NCBI RefSeq assembly: GCF_002775205.1
Contig: NC_036447.1
Location: 20,008,501 to 20,072,500, forward strand
Origin: Xiphophorus maculatus
Taxonomy: Eukaryota > Chordata > Actinopteri > Cyprinodontiformes > Poeciliidae
DNA length: 64,000 nucleotides
Direction: 5' to 3'
Position 1 is the stretch's first letter. Each line of letters begins with the position of its first letter. Shown in pieces: positions 36,501 through 47,116 of the stretch. Made by a program: the position numbers and the translations under genes. Under the pieces are notes generated by a model, which searched no databases, was not told where the DNA came from, and saw only the letters and a list, made by a program, of their open reading frames with translations.

Positions 36501-39500
36501 TTTCTTATAATAAAAATTGTAATTCATGATAAGAATTTTTATTTTGTGGTCATTACAAGTTTCAGTTTATGTAAAAAAAAAAAAAGAAAGAAAAAAAAAG
36601 ACACTTTTTGTTCCATGAGAGCATCAGTAAATATCACTTAATTGAAAAATATGATTAAATGCAGTTTAAAGTAAGCAGCTTCCTGAAGAAACCCATTTCA
36701 GATGAGATTGTTTCTCAAGATCATTTGCGTTTGTGACGCTAAAAATGCTGTGCCTTGCAGTCACCATCCTGCAAAAAATATTCTTTACCATTTTTATCAT
36801 CATCATCTTTGTAGTTATCACAATAGTACCACAAAATATAAAATTCTAAGCCCATATTGCCCACCCCCTAAGACACTTATTTACTAAATAGAGTCCATCT
36901 GTGTGCATTGAATCTCAGTATGAATCCAACTGCTTACAGAAAGCCTGAAAGGATTGTTAAAGAACAACCAGCATCAGAGAAATCAAGTTGACAACTATTA
37001 GTCCTGAATGCCACAAATTTAGCTTTTAAATAAATAAGAAAACTCTGGTTATCGTTCATCAGGAACAGGGTAGCTAGTCAGACTGGATGGAAGACGAATG
37101 GAGCTAAAAATCCAGGTCAATGCAGATGGAAAGCCTGTCCTTGCCACTTTGTGTCCATGTGGTAAATCCCAACAACGTTGCTTTAGGTTTGTAGTTATAA
37201 TTGAGGTATAAAGTCCAAGCGGTATGAATACCTGAGGAAACCAGAATATGCTAACAACTGTAATCCTCGCAGATACCTGGCAGTTGTTGAGCTCTTGGAT
37301 GACCGCTTTACTCTCCTTGCTGATATCGCAGACACAGATGAACTCGGCTTCTCGATGTCCCTGGAAGAACCTGCTGCGAATCTGCTGCACCACGGCTTCG
37401 GCAGAGCGGCCACTGGGCACGTTGCAGTTTTCAATGTCCCAGAAGACACCGACGGGAGGGATGTTCTCAGGACCACTATTCTCTGAACCTAAAAGAACAA
37501 AATAAAAGCTGCAATTTGAAGACTTCAACAGTGTAGCTTAGAAATTCAATACGTCAACTACATATTCTGAAAGCAAGTCTAAAAAAAAATAAATAGAAAG
37601 CAGAACTCATAATTACATATTATATCGTCACATTTGTATACCGTATTTATAGCCAATCATGCCATGGTTGAGGGGCGGCATGTGCATCAGGCCATCAGAG
37701 GACGTGCCACAGCCGTTACAAATGGGAACAGGGATGGAAGCGGTCAGAGGTGCAGGAACGTCAGGCCACACTTTGGGCTCTGAAGTCAGAGCAGTCTTTG
37801 GCTGCAAATCAGGGAAAAACTAACAACCATGAGGAAACTAAACTATGAATAAACAAATAATTAAAAAAAACAAAACATGATGCCCCCTTTGTTTCAAAGA
37901 AAATATTACATGGAGGGAGGACGTCACGTCAGATCCTGACAACTCCATCGAAGTTATTATACTGTTAATACTATGACTACATTCTCACAATAAACAATTA
38001 GGAGGAATTTTGTAGCCTGCCCTAAGACTCCATTGCACAACGCACTAAAAGTATTACTAAAGCCACTTTTTGAAAAGATTTGCTGTCATTTGTAATTTCT
38101 GCTTTTATAAAAGAAAAAAGAAAAAAAGATTTTTTATTAAAATCAGATTTGAGATTTTATTTTTAAGCCATGTCACCCAGCCCTACTTCGTGGTATCAAA
38201 TTCCAAGAAATAAACCCGTTAAAATAGTGAACTGAACCAACCTTTAACAAGCACTCCTGGCAGAAGTGTCCCCCATTGCGACAAACAGCGTGTTTTACAT
38301 TCTGCAGCATAGGATTAGAGCAGAAGTGTGCTGAGGTGGTTGAAGTGGTAATGGTCGTGCTGCCTGAGAGATCACCGAGTGTTGTTCTTAGGGATCTGGT
38401 TCTGGTTGATGTGCTGCAGTCCACACCACACGTGTAAAAGCCAGAGGAAACCAGGCAGGAGCCTTGCACAGGAGCAGGTGGAGAGGAGGACAGAGGTGAA
38501 GCAGAGGGAAACGTGCTGGGCTGACTGTGTGGGAGAGGCAAAGCTGAGCATGGCGGAAGAAGTCCTGAGCAGCAGGGGAAGTACGGGTGAAAGGAAGGAG
38601 ACTGAGAGGTAGCCATGGAAGAGGGCAATTGAGGTTTGCAATCCAGAGTGAACAAAGGATCAGATGCCTGACTTCCCCCTCCATGGCTCAGGTTGTTACA
38701 GCGATAAGTAGATGGGGCTACAGAACACTGCTCCAATCTACTGCTGATTGGTGCTGCCTGAGGATTACTGCCACCAACAAAACCTGTGCCACCCAACAAG
38801 CCATAGTCTTCTGTGCTGCAGTAGTCACAGTGGGTGCAAATGCTTACTTTAGGGCTAGCCCCTTCTTGTTGCGGTTTTGATGGCGGATGTCGTTGGTGAG
38901 AATCTGGCGTTAGCTGCAGGGAGGGTAGCAAGCAGGTAGGAGGCAAAGGGAGAGGCGCCAAAGGAAAGGGCTGGGATAGTTGGGATGTGGAAGGACAATG
39001 AGGAAGAAGAGGAGGCGGTGGCAGGGGGACATCCTTCAGGTCCAGCACAGCCTCTCGGTTGTCCATGTAAATGTTCTGAAATATTAAAACCAAAACACAG
39101 AGATTTCAGGGAAAATTTATAGAATTTTTAATTCAATAAAAAAAGAGAACTGGCTAAAATTAATAAAATAAGAACTTTTATTTGCATAATTTTCACGCAT
39201 TTGGATTATGTGTCGCCTGAACAGATCCGAGAACAATAAGCTGTGCTCAGGACCAGATAATGCTACATAAAAGACACATTTTGTTAACAATAATATACCT
39301 GCTGAAAAAAAATAGAGGTACTAATACTTTGACTGATTCTAAACGAGACCTAGTTTAGGAAGTATAGAACCAGTTTACACAGTCTGCAGTTTTTTGGTTG
39401 GCTACAGATTGATAAAAAGCCTGACCTGCCGATTCTGATTTTTTTATTATTATTATTTTTAAACCAGCTGGGCTATCAGTGCCTCCCTGTTTACAACCCT

Positions 39501-40124
39501 CGTCTAAGAGGGTAAAAGAAAAATGGCAATTGTGTGCTTTCTAAACATTTTGGGATTTTTCTAAAATCTTAACACCCAAGACCAAACTTACTACATATTT
39601 ACATTAATATTTTCAGATTGTTTTCAAAATTTTTCAGGGGGTGAAGGGTTATGCAAACTGATATGTTGTGAATTGGAGCTGACTGAATGAGTAGATTCAG
39701 TCAGTCAGTTTCTGATATCTACTACTTCATTTATAGCCTCCATCCCTTCATTTCCTGCTCATCAAACTGTGTGATCACAATCAAAACCGTACTAACCAAA
39801 GCAAGTAGTCATTAACCTATACAAGACACACAGCAGATCTCATTACCTGTACAACTTGCATAAAACTTTACAAAAGTTCTCTGAAGATAGCCATGTCACT
39901 CCTACACCCCCAGACCGATTTTTTTCCAAATTTGTCTCACTATAATACATTTGCGTGTAAAGATGAATATACCTACATCTTTCTTTTTTTGATGAAGGGA
40001 AGCCGTCTCATTTGAGGAGAAGCAGGTTTTTATGTTTCCATAGGTGGCTGGAGACATCAGGGGGAAATGGCCATGGGACGGTTCTAGAGCCGCTTGTGGA
40101 TCCCTCTTTCCTTACGCCATCCAT
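24530..40124 (-). CDS. marf1: Meiosis regulator and mRNA stability factor 1 (MARF1/limkain-b1)
   Basis: Twenty-six coding exons, 5' to 3': 39977-40124, 38242-39075, 37642-37801, 37277-37488, 35983-36100, 35716-35888, 34440-34934, 33233-33381, 31885-32043, 31604-31790, 31339-31517, 30616-30696, 30284-30523, 29262-29381, 29009-29187, 28681-28901, 28451-28593, 28214-28347, 27490-27692, 27164-27391, 26270-26509, 25926-26177, 25735-25795, 25533-25637, 24808-24975, 24530-24717 (TGA). The product is about 1791 residues (human 1742). An NYN/PIN-like nuclease domain starts near residue 390 ([17 protein letters not shown], acidic residues in [14 protein letters not shown] and SSDVNFA kept). RRM-like segments lie near 550-625 and 850-930. 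The stretch 945-1640 is a run of LOTUS/OST-HTH domains (for example [19 protein letters not shown]). The end [10 protein letters not shown] matches human. MARF1 destabilises target mRNAs and retrotransposon transcripts and is needed for oocyte meiosis in mouse. The first exon holds a one-base frame discrepancy (see findings). Confidence 0.95.
32170..32880. mobile_element. Tc1/mariner-like non-autonomous element with nested inverted repeats
   Basis: The left edge (GCATTGCAAAAGTATTCACA) and right edge (reverse complement CAGGGTGTGGAAAAGTGTG) resemble the widespread teleost Tc1-type ends. Inside, 32408-32437 and 32782-32811 are 30-bp inverted repeats matching at 28 of 30 positions, suggesting a second nested or internally repeated unit. 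It fills much of the marf1 intron between exons 31885-32043 and 33233-33381. There is no transposase. Confidence 0.6.
35195..35388. mobile_element. TA-flanked Tc1-like MITE
   Basis: The 194-bp segment begins TACAGTGTCTCAAAAGGTAT and ends with the partial reverse complement, GGATACTTC...ACACTGTA. A TA dinucleotide sits at each end, as for Tc1/mariner target sites. It lies in a marf1 intron and is non-coding. Confidence 0.55.
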
Positions 40125-41665
40125 CAGACAAACACCAAGGGCCTTTCACCATTCTTCCGTCCCTCTTCTCTCTCATGCTTCCCTATGCAGAGTAAATGAA
40201 ACCGAAGGTCCCGATAGTAATTCTGCTACAAAACCAGGACACTGCAGTTCAAAGTGACTCGTTTACGATGACAGGTTGAAGTGGTTAAAGTGCGTCTGAT
40301 GAAACAAGATTTCTTATCGACAGCTTAAAGATCTTTGGGGAGAGGAGGCCGGGGTATTGCTGTCGATAATGCTGATTTAATCACATCTAAGTTGTTTTCA
40401 ACAGAAGGAAGCCATCAAAACAACCAGACCTGAGATCAGGTTAGCTCCAAGCTAGCAAACTTTGTGGTCGGCTAGGTCGACGGTTTTGTCGGGGTTTTTT
40501 TTGTGTCTGGACAAAGTAATAAAGATGGTTAACTTGAAGAAAACTATAATAAGTCCTTAAACTTACGGTTAGCCGCATGTAGCTGTTTTTGCTAACCGCA
40601 GAGCGACAGTCTCACAGTAACCTAAACATTCATAAATAGAGCTGTCACTCAACTACATTTAAAACAAAGTTATCATTTTTCAAATGTCAAAGATTTGTTT
40701 GCAGTTCATTTCTCAACCATTTACCTGCGAAAGTTTAGCCTCTCACATCCTCCTTAAACAACCGTTCACCCGAGTTTGACTCCCCGGGAAACCTGCACCT
40801 TTTTGTAACAGCGGGCTGCCAAAAACCAGACACAACTGTCGTAAATAATGTTTTTGCTGTGGAATGGCGACTGTATTGTGCCACTGGCGGCAGTACACCA
40901 AAAAAAAAAAAAAAAAATAGATCAATAGAGCAGATATTATGTAAAAATAAGACTTCGTCCTTTATATATTTTCTATACCTTTTTATTAATAAAGTATAAA
41001 AATATCAACTAAAGCGATGTACACTATTAATATTGTGTATATTAATACAATATAGTATATCAATAATAATAATAACGTCATTTAAATTCTGTGTTCAATG
41101 TAATTACAGTAATTCAGTGCTTTTTTTGTGCAATGTCATTTTAATGAGCCACAGATACCGCTCAAATTATTTATTGTTAGATTGAAATATGAAATAATTA
41201 AATCAACACAGAAATAATTAAGTATATCATGAATTAAATATAGTTCTTTATTCGTACGTTTATTAAATAACGTTTCCATTTTTATGTATAAAGCACTGTT
41301 TATTTAACGCAGTTGGAATGTGGGCGGAGCCTCGACGCTCTCTCCCATCGCCAATAGTAACAGACTCGTCTTACTGATCAATGGCGCCCTCTAGCAGGCC
41401 TCCTTGCTCCAATATCAACTCCTGGCGTCTGGGTTCACTAACGGGACAGCATAGCAGCAGGTTAATCCATCAGTCAGCGTGCAAGGAGCTTGGTGAACAA
41501 TAGAGTTGTTTGTCCTTTAAATATTAATTCAATTTCTCTTTCCTGGAAATTTTTTCTTCATCAGACAGACGAAAAGCTGTGAGGTTTTGTTATTTTAAGT
41601 AATACAGAGAGCGGCTTCTCCATCAGTCTCACACCCACAGCTTTTTTTGTGTGTGTGCGGCCCTC
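40125..41665. promoter_or_regulatory. divergent promoter region between marf1 (-) and panx1 (+)
   Basis: Both transcripts must begin in this 1.5-kb interval. On the minus strand a good donor at 40725 (CAG then GTAAAT) marks a likely non-coding first exon of marf1, and an acceptor before 40182 could begin the exon carrying its start codon. On the plus side CCAAT at about 41350 and CG-rich DNA near 41320-41440 are plausible panx1 promoter elements. A 30-codon upstream ORF on the marf1 side (40084-40176) overlaps the marf1 start. Confidence 0.5.
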
Positions 41666-44600
41666 ATGGCGATTGCCTCTGTGGCCACAGAGTACGTGTT
41701 TTCGGACTTTTTGTTAAAGGATGCCAGGGAGACGAAGTACAAAGGGGTCCGCCTGGAGCTGGCCGTGGATAAAATAGTGACGTTTCTGGCGGTGGGGTTG
41801 CCTTTGTTTCTCATCTCGCTCGCCTTTGCTCAGGAGGTCTCCGTAGGTGAGATGGTGCATTTCCTCCAGACAGAGATAACGCTAAAATAAATTCAGTGGT
41901 CCATGAATTGGAGACAGATGCATAACGTGCTTGTGTTATCAGCTGGAAAAGAAGTGTGAGAAGGTGTGGTTTTAGGTCTCCACCCTTATTTCACAGTCAT
42001 TCAGAAAAGCAATGACAAAAGATCTACCGACAAAAGATCTAATGCCAAATTAACTTGTTTCAGATTTTTAAAAAACTCGGATAATGCATAAAGTAAACAT
42101 GGGAATAATACTTAAATACTCTCCAAGTGTAAGTTCACATTTCCTCTATTGTTCTGATGGAATGCAAACGACATAGACCAATCAGGACGCATCGATTACC
42201 GGATCTTGAACATGTGCATTAAGGGGTGAAATGCGATGTGGTCAGCAAATCAGCAACCAGGAAGATTGCCCACAAACGATGTTGTTCAGAGATGAGTGCA
42301 TTTGTTTTTAAAGCCGCCAGAGAAATGAAATCTGAGAGGACAGACTGCCAGTAAACTTCACTGATGCTGGAAGAAAAGAAATAATCATTGTATGTAAAAC
42401 ACATAGAATAATGATAGATGTATAAGGCTGTACCTGCTCTATTAGCTACTTTCACTACGGATGCTGGCTCATTACATGCAGGGAGAGGTACTGCCTGGGA
42501 AATAAAGTGAAAATGAATTATTTTGTTTGTTTATTCAACAATTTTCTGCCACTGGGGAAGTTCACAATATTTTAGTTCCAAAGTCTAAGTCCAAATGCGT
42601 GGATATCTGGGTCGTGCTTTGTTGAAAGGGCCCAGAATAATTATAAGGAATAACAATGCTGCAAACAGCTCACTAAAAATTGGGCCAGGAGTGCAAAAGA
42701 GGGGAGGCTTACTAATGATGATCATTAGTAAGGTTTTATTGTTAATATTATTATTATGATCTTTTCGGATGCCAGCCTGCTTCGATCCACTGTTTCTCTC
42801 TTTCTCTCCCAGGGACCCAGATCACCTGTTTTGCTCCCTTCAACTTCTCCTTGAGACAAGCTGTATATGTGGACTCCTTTTGTTGGGCAGCAGTTCAGAA
42901 CCAGGTTGACAGTTCCACACTTTGGCTGCACAAGGTATAGTGTTGATGTGAGACTTGGCCCAATAAACCGACACAAACACTAAACATGAAATTGTGTATA
43001 CGGGACATAGTAATTACAGAATGTCTTCTGAGCTGTTACGTCCTCAGAACACCTTCGAAGACCTCGAACTAATGAGGTGTTTAGATGTTCTGCATTTTAT
43101 GAGAGCGGTTAAGGTCAAATTTACAGAAATCAAATCAAAATTGCGTTCCTTGCTGTTTTATTCAAACCTGTTCTCATTTTCTCTGACACCCTCAGTTCTT
43201 TCCCTACATCCTACTCCTCATCGCCATCCTCATGTCGGTCCCCGCCGTGCTCTGGCGTTTCACCGCAGCGCCATGCCTCTCGTCTGACCTCAACTTCATC
43301 ATGGAGGAGCTGGATCGATTTTATAACCGCTCCATTAAACTGGCCAAAAATCTGGCATCTGTAGACGACAGGGACGGAGCACAGGACAACCAGAGGTAGA
43401 CGGGGAAAAAAGTGTTCATACCCCTTGATAAACACTAACTTCATTGTACTATAGTGAGATTTTATGTGACACAGCAACACAATGTAGTGCAAGGTTGTGA
43501 AGAGAAAGAAAAATTATACGTTGTTATTGTTTTTCAGCTTCTCTGAATCAATATTTTGTAGAACCGTTTTTCAGTTACAGCTGGAAGTTCAGTCAGATGG
43601 GATGGAAAGCAACTGTAAGAATCAATCTTTAAGTCTTGTCACAGATTCTCAAATCTTTTTTTGTACCCCTCCAGGGGGTCTTTTTGTGGGCTCTAGTGTC
43701 CCTTATATGACAGTAGGCTGACAGGAAACGGGGAAGACATGCGGCAAATGTCGTTGGGTCCGGGAGTCGAACCCGCGACGGCCACGTCGAGGACTCAAGG
43801 CCTCCAAATACGGGTCGCGCTAACCACTACGCCACCACGGCACGCCCAGATTCTCAAATCTTTGTGAGAATTTTGAAATATACAGATGAAAACTGCTTTG
43901 ATTCATAAAGTAATATTTAAGCACACAGCACAGAACTGTTATTTTGAAGGTTCTGTTTATGTGACTCTCATTTACCAGAGGCCCACATAAGAAGCTGTGG
44001 TCCGCCGGATTTGCTCCCTGGGTCATGAGTTTGACACACAAGTTCTAGTGTTTTTTGCTCTGTCAAACAAAATCAATACAACTTTGGTTTTTTAATAGGA
44101 GAAAATATTTTTAAAATCTAAAGAATATGTTGCGTGGCTCTGTATATAAATAACAGTTGTCAGTGTTACTTTTTTTTTGTTTTGTTTGTGCATTATACTT
44201 AATATGAAGTTGTGTGCTTCATGTAGATGTGCCTTTGTCCTGCTGCAGTGCTTTGGATCTGGCTGAGGGCTGCTTTAAATACCCTCTAGTGGAACAGTAT
44301 CTAAAGACCAAGCGGTTCTCCTGCAGCCTCGTGGTCAAGTACATGGTCTGTCAATGCCTGACTCTGCTCGTCCTCTTGCTTTCCTGCGGCTACCACTGCT
44401 ACTACATCTTTCTGGCTTCGCTCGTCGACGAGTTCCCCTGCGACGTGCGGACAGGAATGCTAAAGAACGACAGCGGAGTGCCGGCCGCCGTTCAGTGCAA
44501 GATGGTGGCAGTGGGCGTCTTCAGGCTGCTCAGCTACATCAACCTGGTTGTGTACTTGCTCCTCACTCCTCTGGTGGTGCTGGCGGCTCTGGGGCCGGCG

Positions 44601-44986
44601 CGACAGAGCTCCGGCTTCCTGCGGGCCTATGAGATACTGCCTGGGTTTGGTGCTCTGGGCAAAGTTAAACCCATCTACAACGACCTCAGCATGTACCTGC
44701 TCTTCCTGAAGGAGAACCTGAGTGAACTCAAGTCCTTTAAGTGTTTACAGGTGAGTCCGTGTCACATGGTAATTGGATTTGTAGTTGCCGTGGATTTGTT
44801 TCTCTTCTACAAGTAATTTATGTTTCCCATAAACAGGTGCTGGAGTTGTTGCAGCAGTCTGCCGATGAGGGGTTCGACACAATGTGCCTGCTGCAAACTC
44901 TGAGTCAGGTGAAAACTGACGTGTTGGACAGTCAGAAGATGGGCTCCATTAAGAACATCTGTGAGAGGGATAAGCCTAAAAATTAA
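41666..44986 (+). CDS. panx1: Pannexin-1
   Basis: Five exons join in frame: 41666-41846, 42813-42934, 43196-43395, 44249-44750 and 44837-44986 (TAA). They give 384 residues against 426 in human PANX1. The start [18 protein letters not shown] matches human [18 protein letters not shown]. Four membrane segments follow, for example [19 protein letters not shown] and [20 protein letters not shown]. Two cysteines occur in each extracellular loop (TCFAP and SFCWAAV; FPCDV and VQCKM), the pannexin pattern. An NDS glycosylation site sits in loop 2 at the position of human N254. [12 protein letters not shown] and [20 protein letters not shown] are family blocks. Pannexin-1 forms heptameric ATP-release channels at the plasma membrane, opened by caspase cleavage of the tail. 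Here KTDVLDSQ stands where human has the cleavage site MDVVDGK, but the tail after it is only 18 residues. The a or b ohnologue was not resolved. Confidence 0.94.
42708..42732. repeat. 25-bp palindrome in panx1 intron 1
   Basis: 12-bp arms CTTACTAATGAT and ATCATTAGTAAG surround a single G. No mismatch. Confidence 0.85.
43659..43847 (-). mobile_element. tRNA-derived SINE, copy 1
   Basis: On the minus strand the head reads GCCGTGGTGGCGTAGTGGTT (A-box region) and then GGGTTCGACTCCCGG (B box), the two internal pol III promoter boxes of a tRNA. The body CTGTCAGCCTACTGTCATAT and a T-rich run on the plus strand (A-rich on the minus strand) mark its 3' end. A perfect 16-bp target duplication AGATTCTCAAATCTTT flanks it at 43643-43658 and 43848-43863. 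It lies in panx1 intron 3, antisense to the gene. Confidence 0.88.
43979..44037. mobile_element. terminal fragment of a hAT-like MITE
   Basis: GCCCACATAAGAAGCTG through CATGAGTTTGACACAC resembles the right end of the family at 16987-17328. Only this end remains. Confidence 0.45.
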
Positions 44987-46120
44987 TTAGACTGATTAAG
45001 GTGGAATATTGCTCCTATTTTAGATGCTTCGAGATTTAATTTGGAATACTGGGTACAGGTTTGGATTAACTTTTGTGACCCCCACCCCCTCACCTCTCAG
45101 CTCACACAGCCTTGTTTCTGAAGAAGAGGTGAGGAAGAGGAAATCTGAGAGGAAAACCTCTGCACTTATTTTCACCCATCCACAAAATGCTGGATGTGTA
45201 GATTTAGATCCACACAACAAGGATAGTAATGACTCCCTGGACATTTTGACCGAAATAAGATTTAGCTGTTCCTTAGGAAACAGCTAAACTTAGGAAAGCT
45301 AAGTTGGGTTTGGTTCAGGGTCTGTGGTTTGCCAGTGAATGTCCTGTCATTACTTTGACTAGAATACAAAAGTGTAGTCTTTAATCCAAGATTGCTTTCG
45401 ATGGAGAAAGCCTTAAGCAAACACACAATTTCAGGTACAAGGACACACGTGTACTCTTGACAGGAGTGAGTGTTAATTTTAGAGGAATTTAGCTGCACTT
45501 TTTGCATGTTTTATTTATGTCTGAATGGCTTTTAAAGCCCTTGTATTCAAGCTATCCTATAAAGTGTGCAGACCTGCATGGACGGCTTAGCTTAAGCGTG
45601 GTTTAGGAAGAACAATTACTGTATTTAGAGAAGTGTTGATTGTGTAAGAGAAGGGAAACAAAAGTAAAGTGAGATCGATAACTCAAGGCTACAGTCAAGA
45701 TGACTGAATTTTCTTCAAGATGATAAAATGACAGATTAGAACCTTCTTGGACTGGAGCAGCTCTTATGTGAGAATGCTGTTGCAAATTAGATCCTAGTCA
45801 ACATTTTTTTTTTTGTACCCCTCCAGGGGGTCTTTTGTGGGCTCTAGTGTCCCTTATACGACAATAGAAAGACATGCGGCAAATATCGTCGGGTCCAGGA
45901 GTCGAACCCGCGACGGCCGCGTCGGGGACTCAAGGCCTCCAAATATGGGTCACGCTAACCACTACGCCACCACGGCATGCCAGATCCTAGTCAACTTTTT
46001 ACTAACATTACTTATCGTTCCAAGAACTAACAGCATTTAATGTGTCAGAAGTTGTTTGCACTGAATGTAATGTATATAAAAAATTGTATGTGAAAAAACA
46101 AATAAAAAGAATTAAAAAAA
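44987..46120 (+). other. panx1: panx1 3' UTR region
   Basis: Noncoding sequence after the panx1 stop. AATAAA at 46101-46106 is a candidate transcript end. An open stretch, 45024-45287, follows a pyrimidine-rich tract and could belong to an unrecognised alternative terminal exon, but no splice phase from exon 5 cleanly enters it. The second SINE copy lies within this region. Confidence 0.45.
45803..45981 (-). mobile_element. tRNA-derived SINE, copy 2
   Basis: Same family and orientation as copy 1, 2.1 kb away, with the same A-box and B-box text and the shared CCCCTGGAGGGGTACAAAA end. A perfect 14-bp target duplication AGATCCTAGTCAAC is at 45789-45802 and 45982-45995. The intact duplications and close agreement between copies suggest a fairly young family. 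The duplications differ, so these are two independent insertions and not one segmental duplication. Confidence 0.88.
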
Positions 46121-46495
46121 AATAAAGTCATATTATTTACAATGAAGGCATGAAGTTTTAAGACTGACAGAAATTATTTTTTTGTGACAAACTTCATAAT
46201 TTCTTTCTTTGATCTCTTCATCAGAAGTTTCATTAGAAAGATAACTTTATGTTCTGTCCCAAAGGTGGCAGGAATTCTTTAACATGGCTATTATAGTGAC
46301 GTTAAATAACAAAAGTGTTTTTATTAGGCTGCATTAAATGCAAAGTGTAAATCGGTTTTTAATAAGACTAGGATCTGGAGAGTTTCCTGGAAATTTACAA
46401 AGCAGAGAAATGTTGCTTTTGAAGGATGTTTCCCATCCCGTTCTTTAGTTACAACTGTGAGTGAACCCTCACACTTGAATCAGAGGCACGTACAA

Positions 46496-47116
46496 TTCAG
46501 TGAAGCTTAAAAGGAATTTTGACTAATCAAAGTTACAATTCAAGATATCTATAATTTACTTTTCACTAGTCAAAACTACATTTCTCCTATCCAAAAATAC
46601 ATTTAAGATATATTGAATTATGTTGTCATTTAAGATATCTTTAATTAGAATTATGACTAGTCAAAACTAAAATCGAGATATCTTGAATTTACTTTATGAC
46701 TAGTCATAATTTAATTGTAGATATCTGAAATGTGTATTTCAGATAGTCAATAATTCATTGTAGATATCTTGAATTGAAGTCTCCATACAACTCAATGGTA
46801 AATCTGACGTCATTTCGACTAGTCAGAATGTAATTAAAGATATCTCAAATAGGTATTTTGTCTAGTCAAAATAGAATTAGAGATATCTTAAATTGCTAAA
46901 ACCTCTAGTCATAAAACAATTTGAGATATCTGGAATGTAAGGGCGGAAAACCCGAATTTATGTTAAAACGGCTAGCCAAAAAATACAGATATCTTAAATT
47001 ACCATTCCAGATAGTCAAAATGTAGTTTTGTCTAGTCAAAATGCATTTTTAGATATCTGGAATGTAATTACGGATAGTCAGACGAAACCGAATTCATGTT
47101 AAAACGGCTTGCCATA
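46496..47116. repeat. array of alternating ACTAGTC and AGATATCT motifs
   Basis: About eleven GACTAGTCA-like (or GATAGTCA) words alternate with about eleven AGATATCT words over 620 bp, with roughly 40-50 bp per full cycle and AATT-rich linkers. The right part also contains a longer direct repeat, CCGAATT(T/C)ATGTTAAAACGG followed by CTAGCCA or CTTGCCA, near 46951-46977 and 47088-47115. It ends about 580 bp before the nde1 start. It looks like an interspersed repeat built of short palindromes; the family was not identified. Confidence 0.8.

Noticed and set aside
38372-38880. Several long frames on both strands within the large marf1 exon
   Set aside because: They are shadows of the proline/serine-rich coding exon 38242-39075 in other frames.
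43659-43847. A functional tRNA gene
   Set aside because: A and B boxes are present but the cloverleaf is not sound, and the body, tail and target duplication show a SINE.
46496-47116. A CRISPR array
   Set aside because: Host is a vertebrate; the units are degenerate palindromic words without constant repeats and unique spacers.
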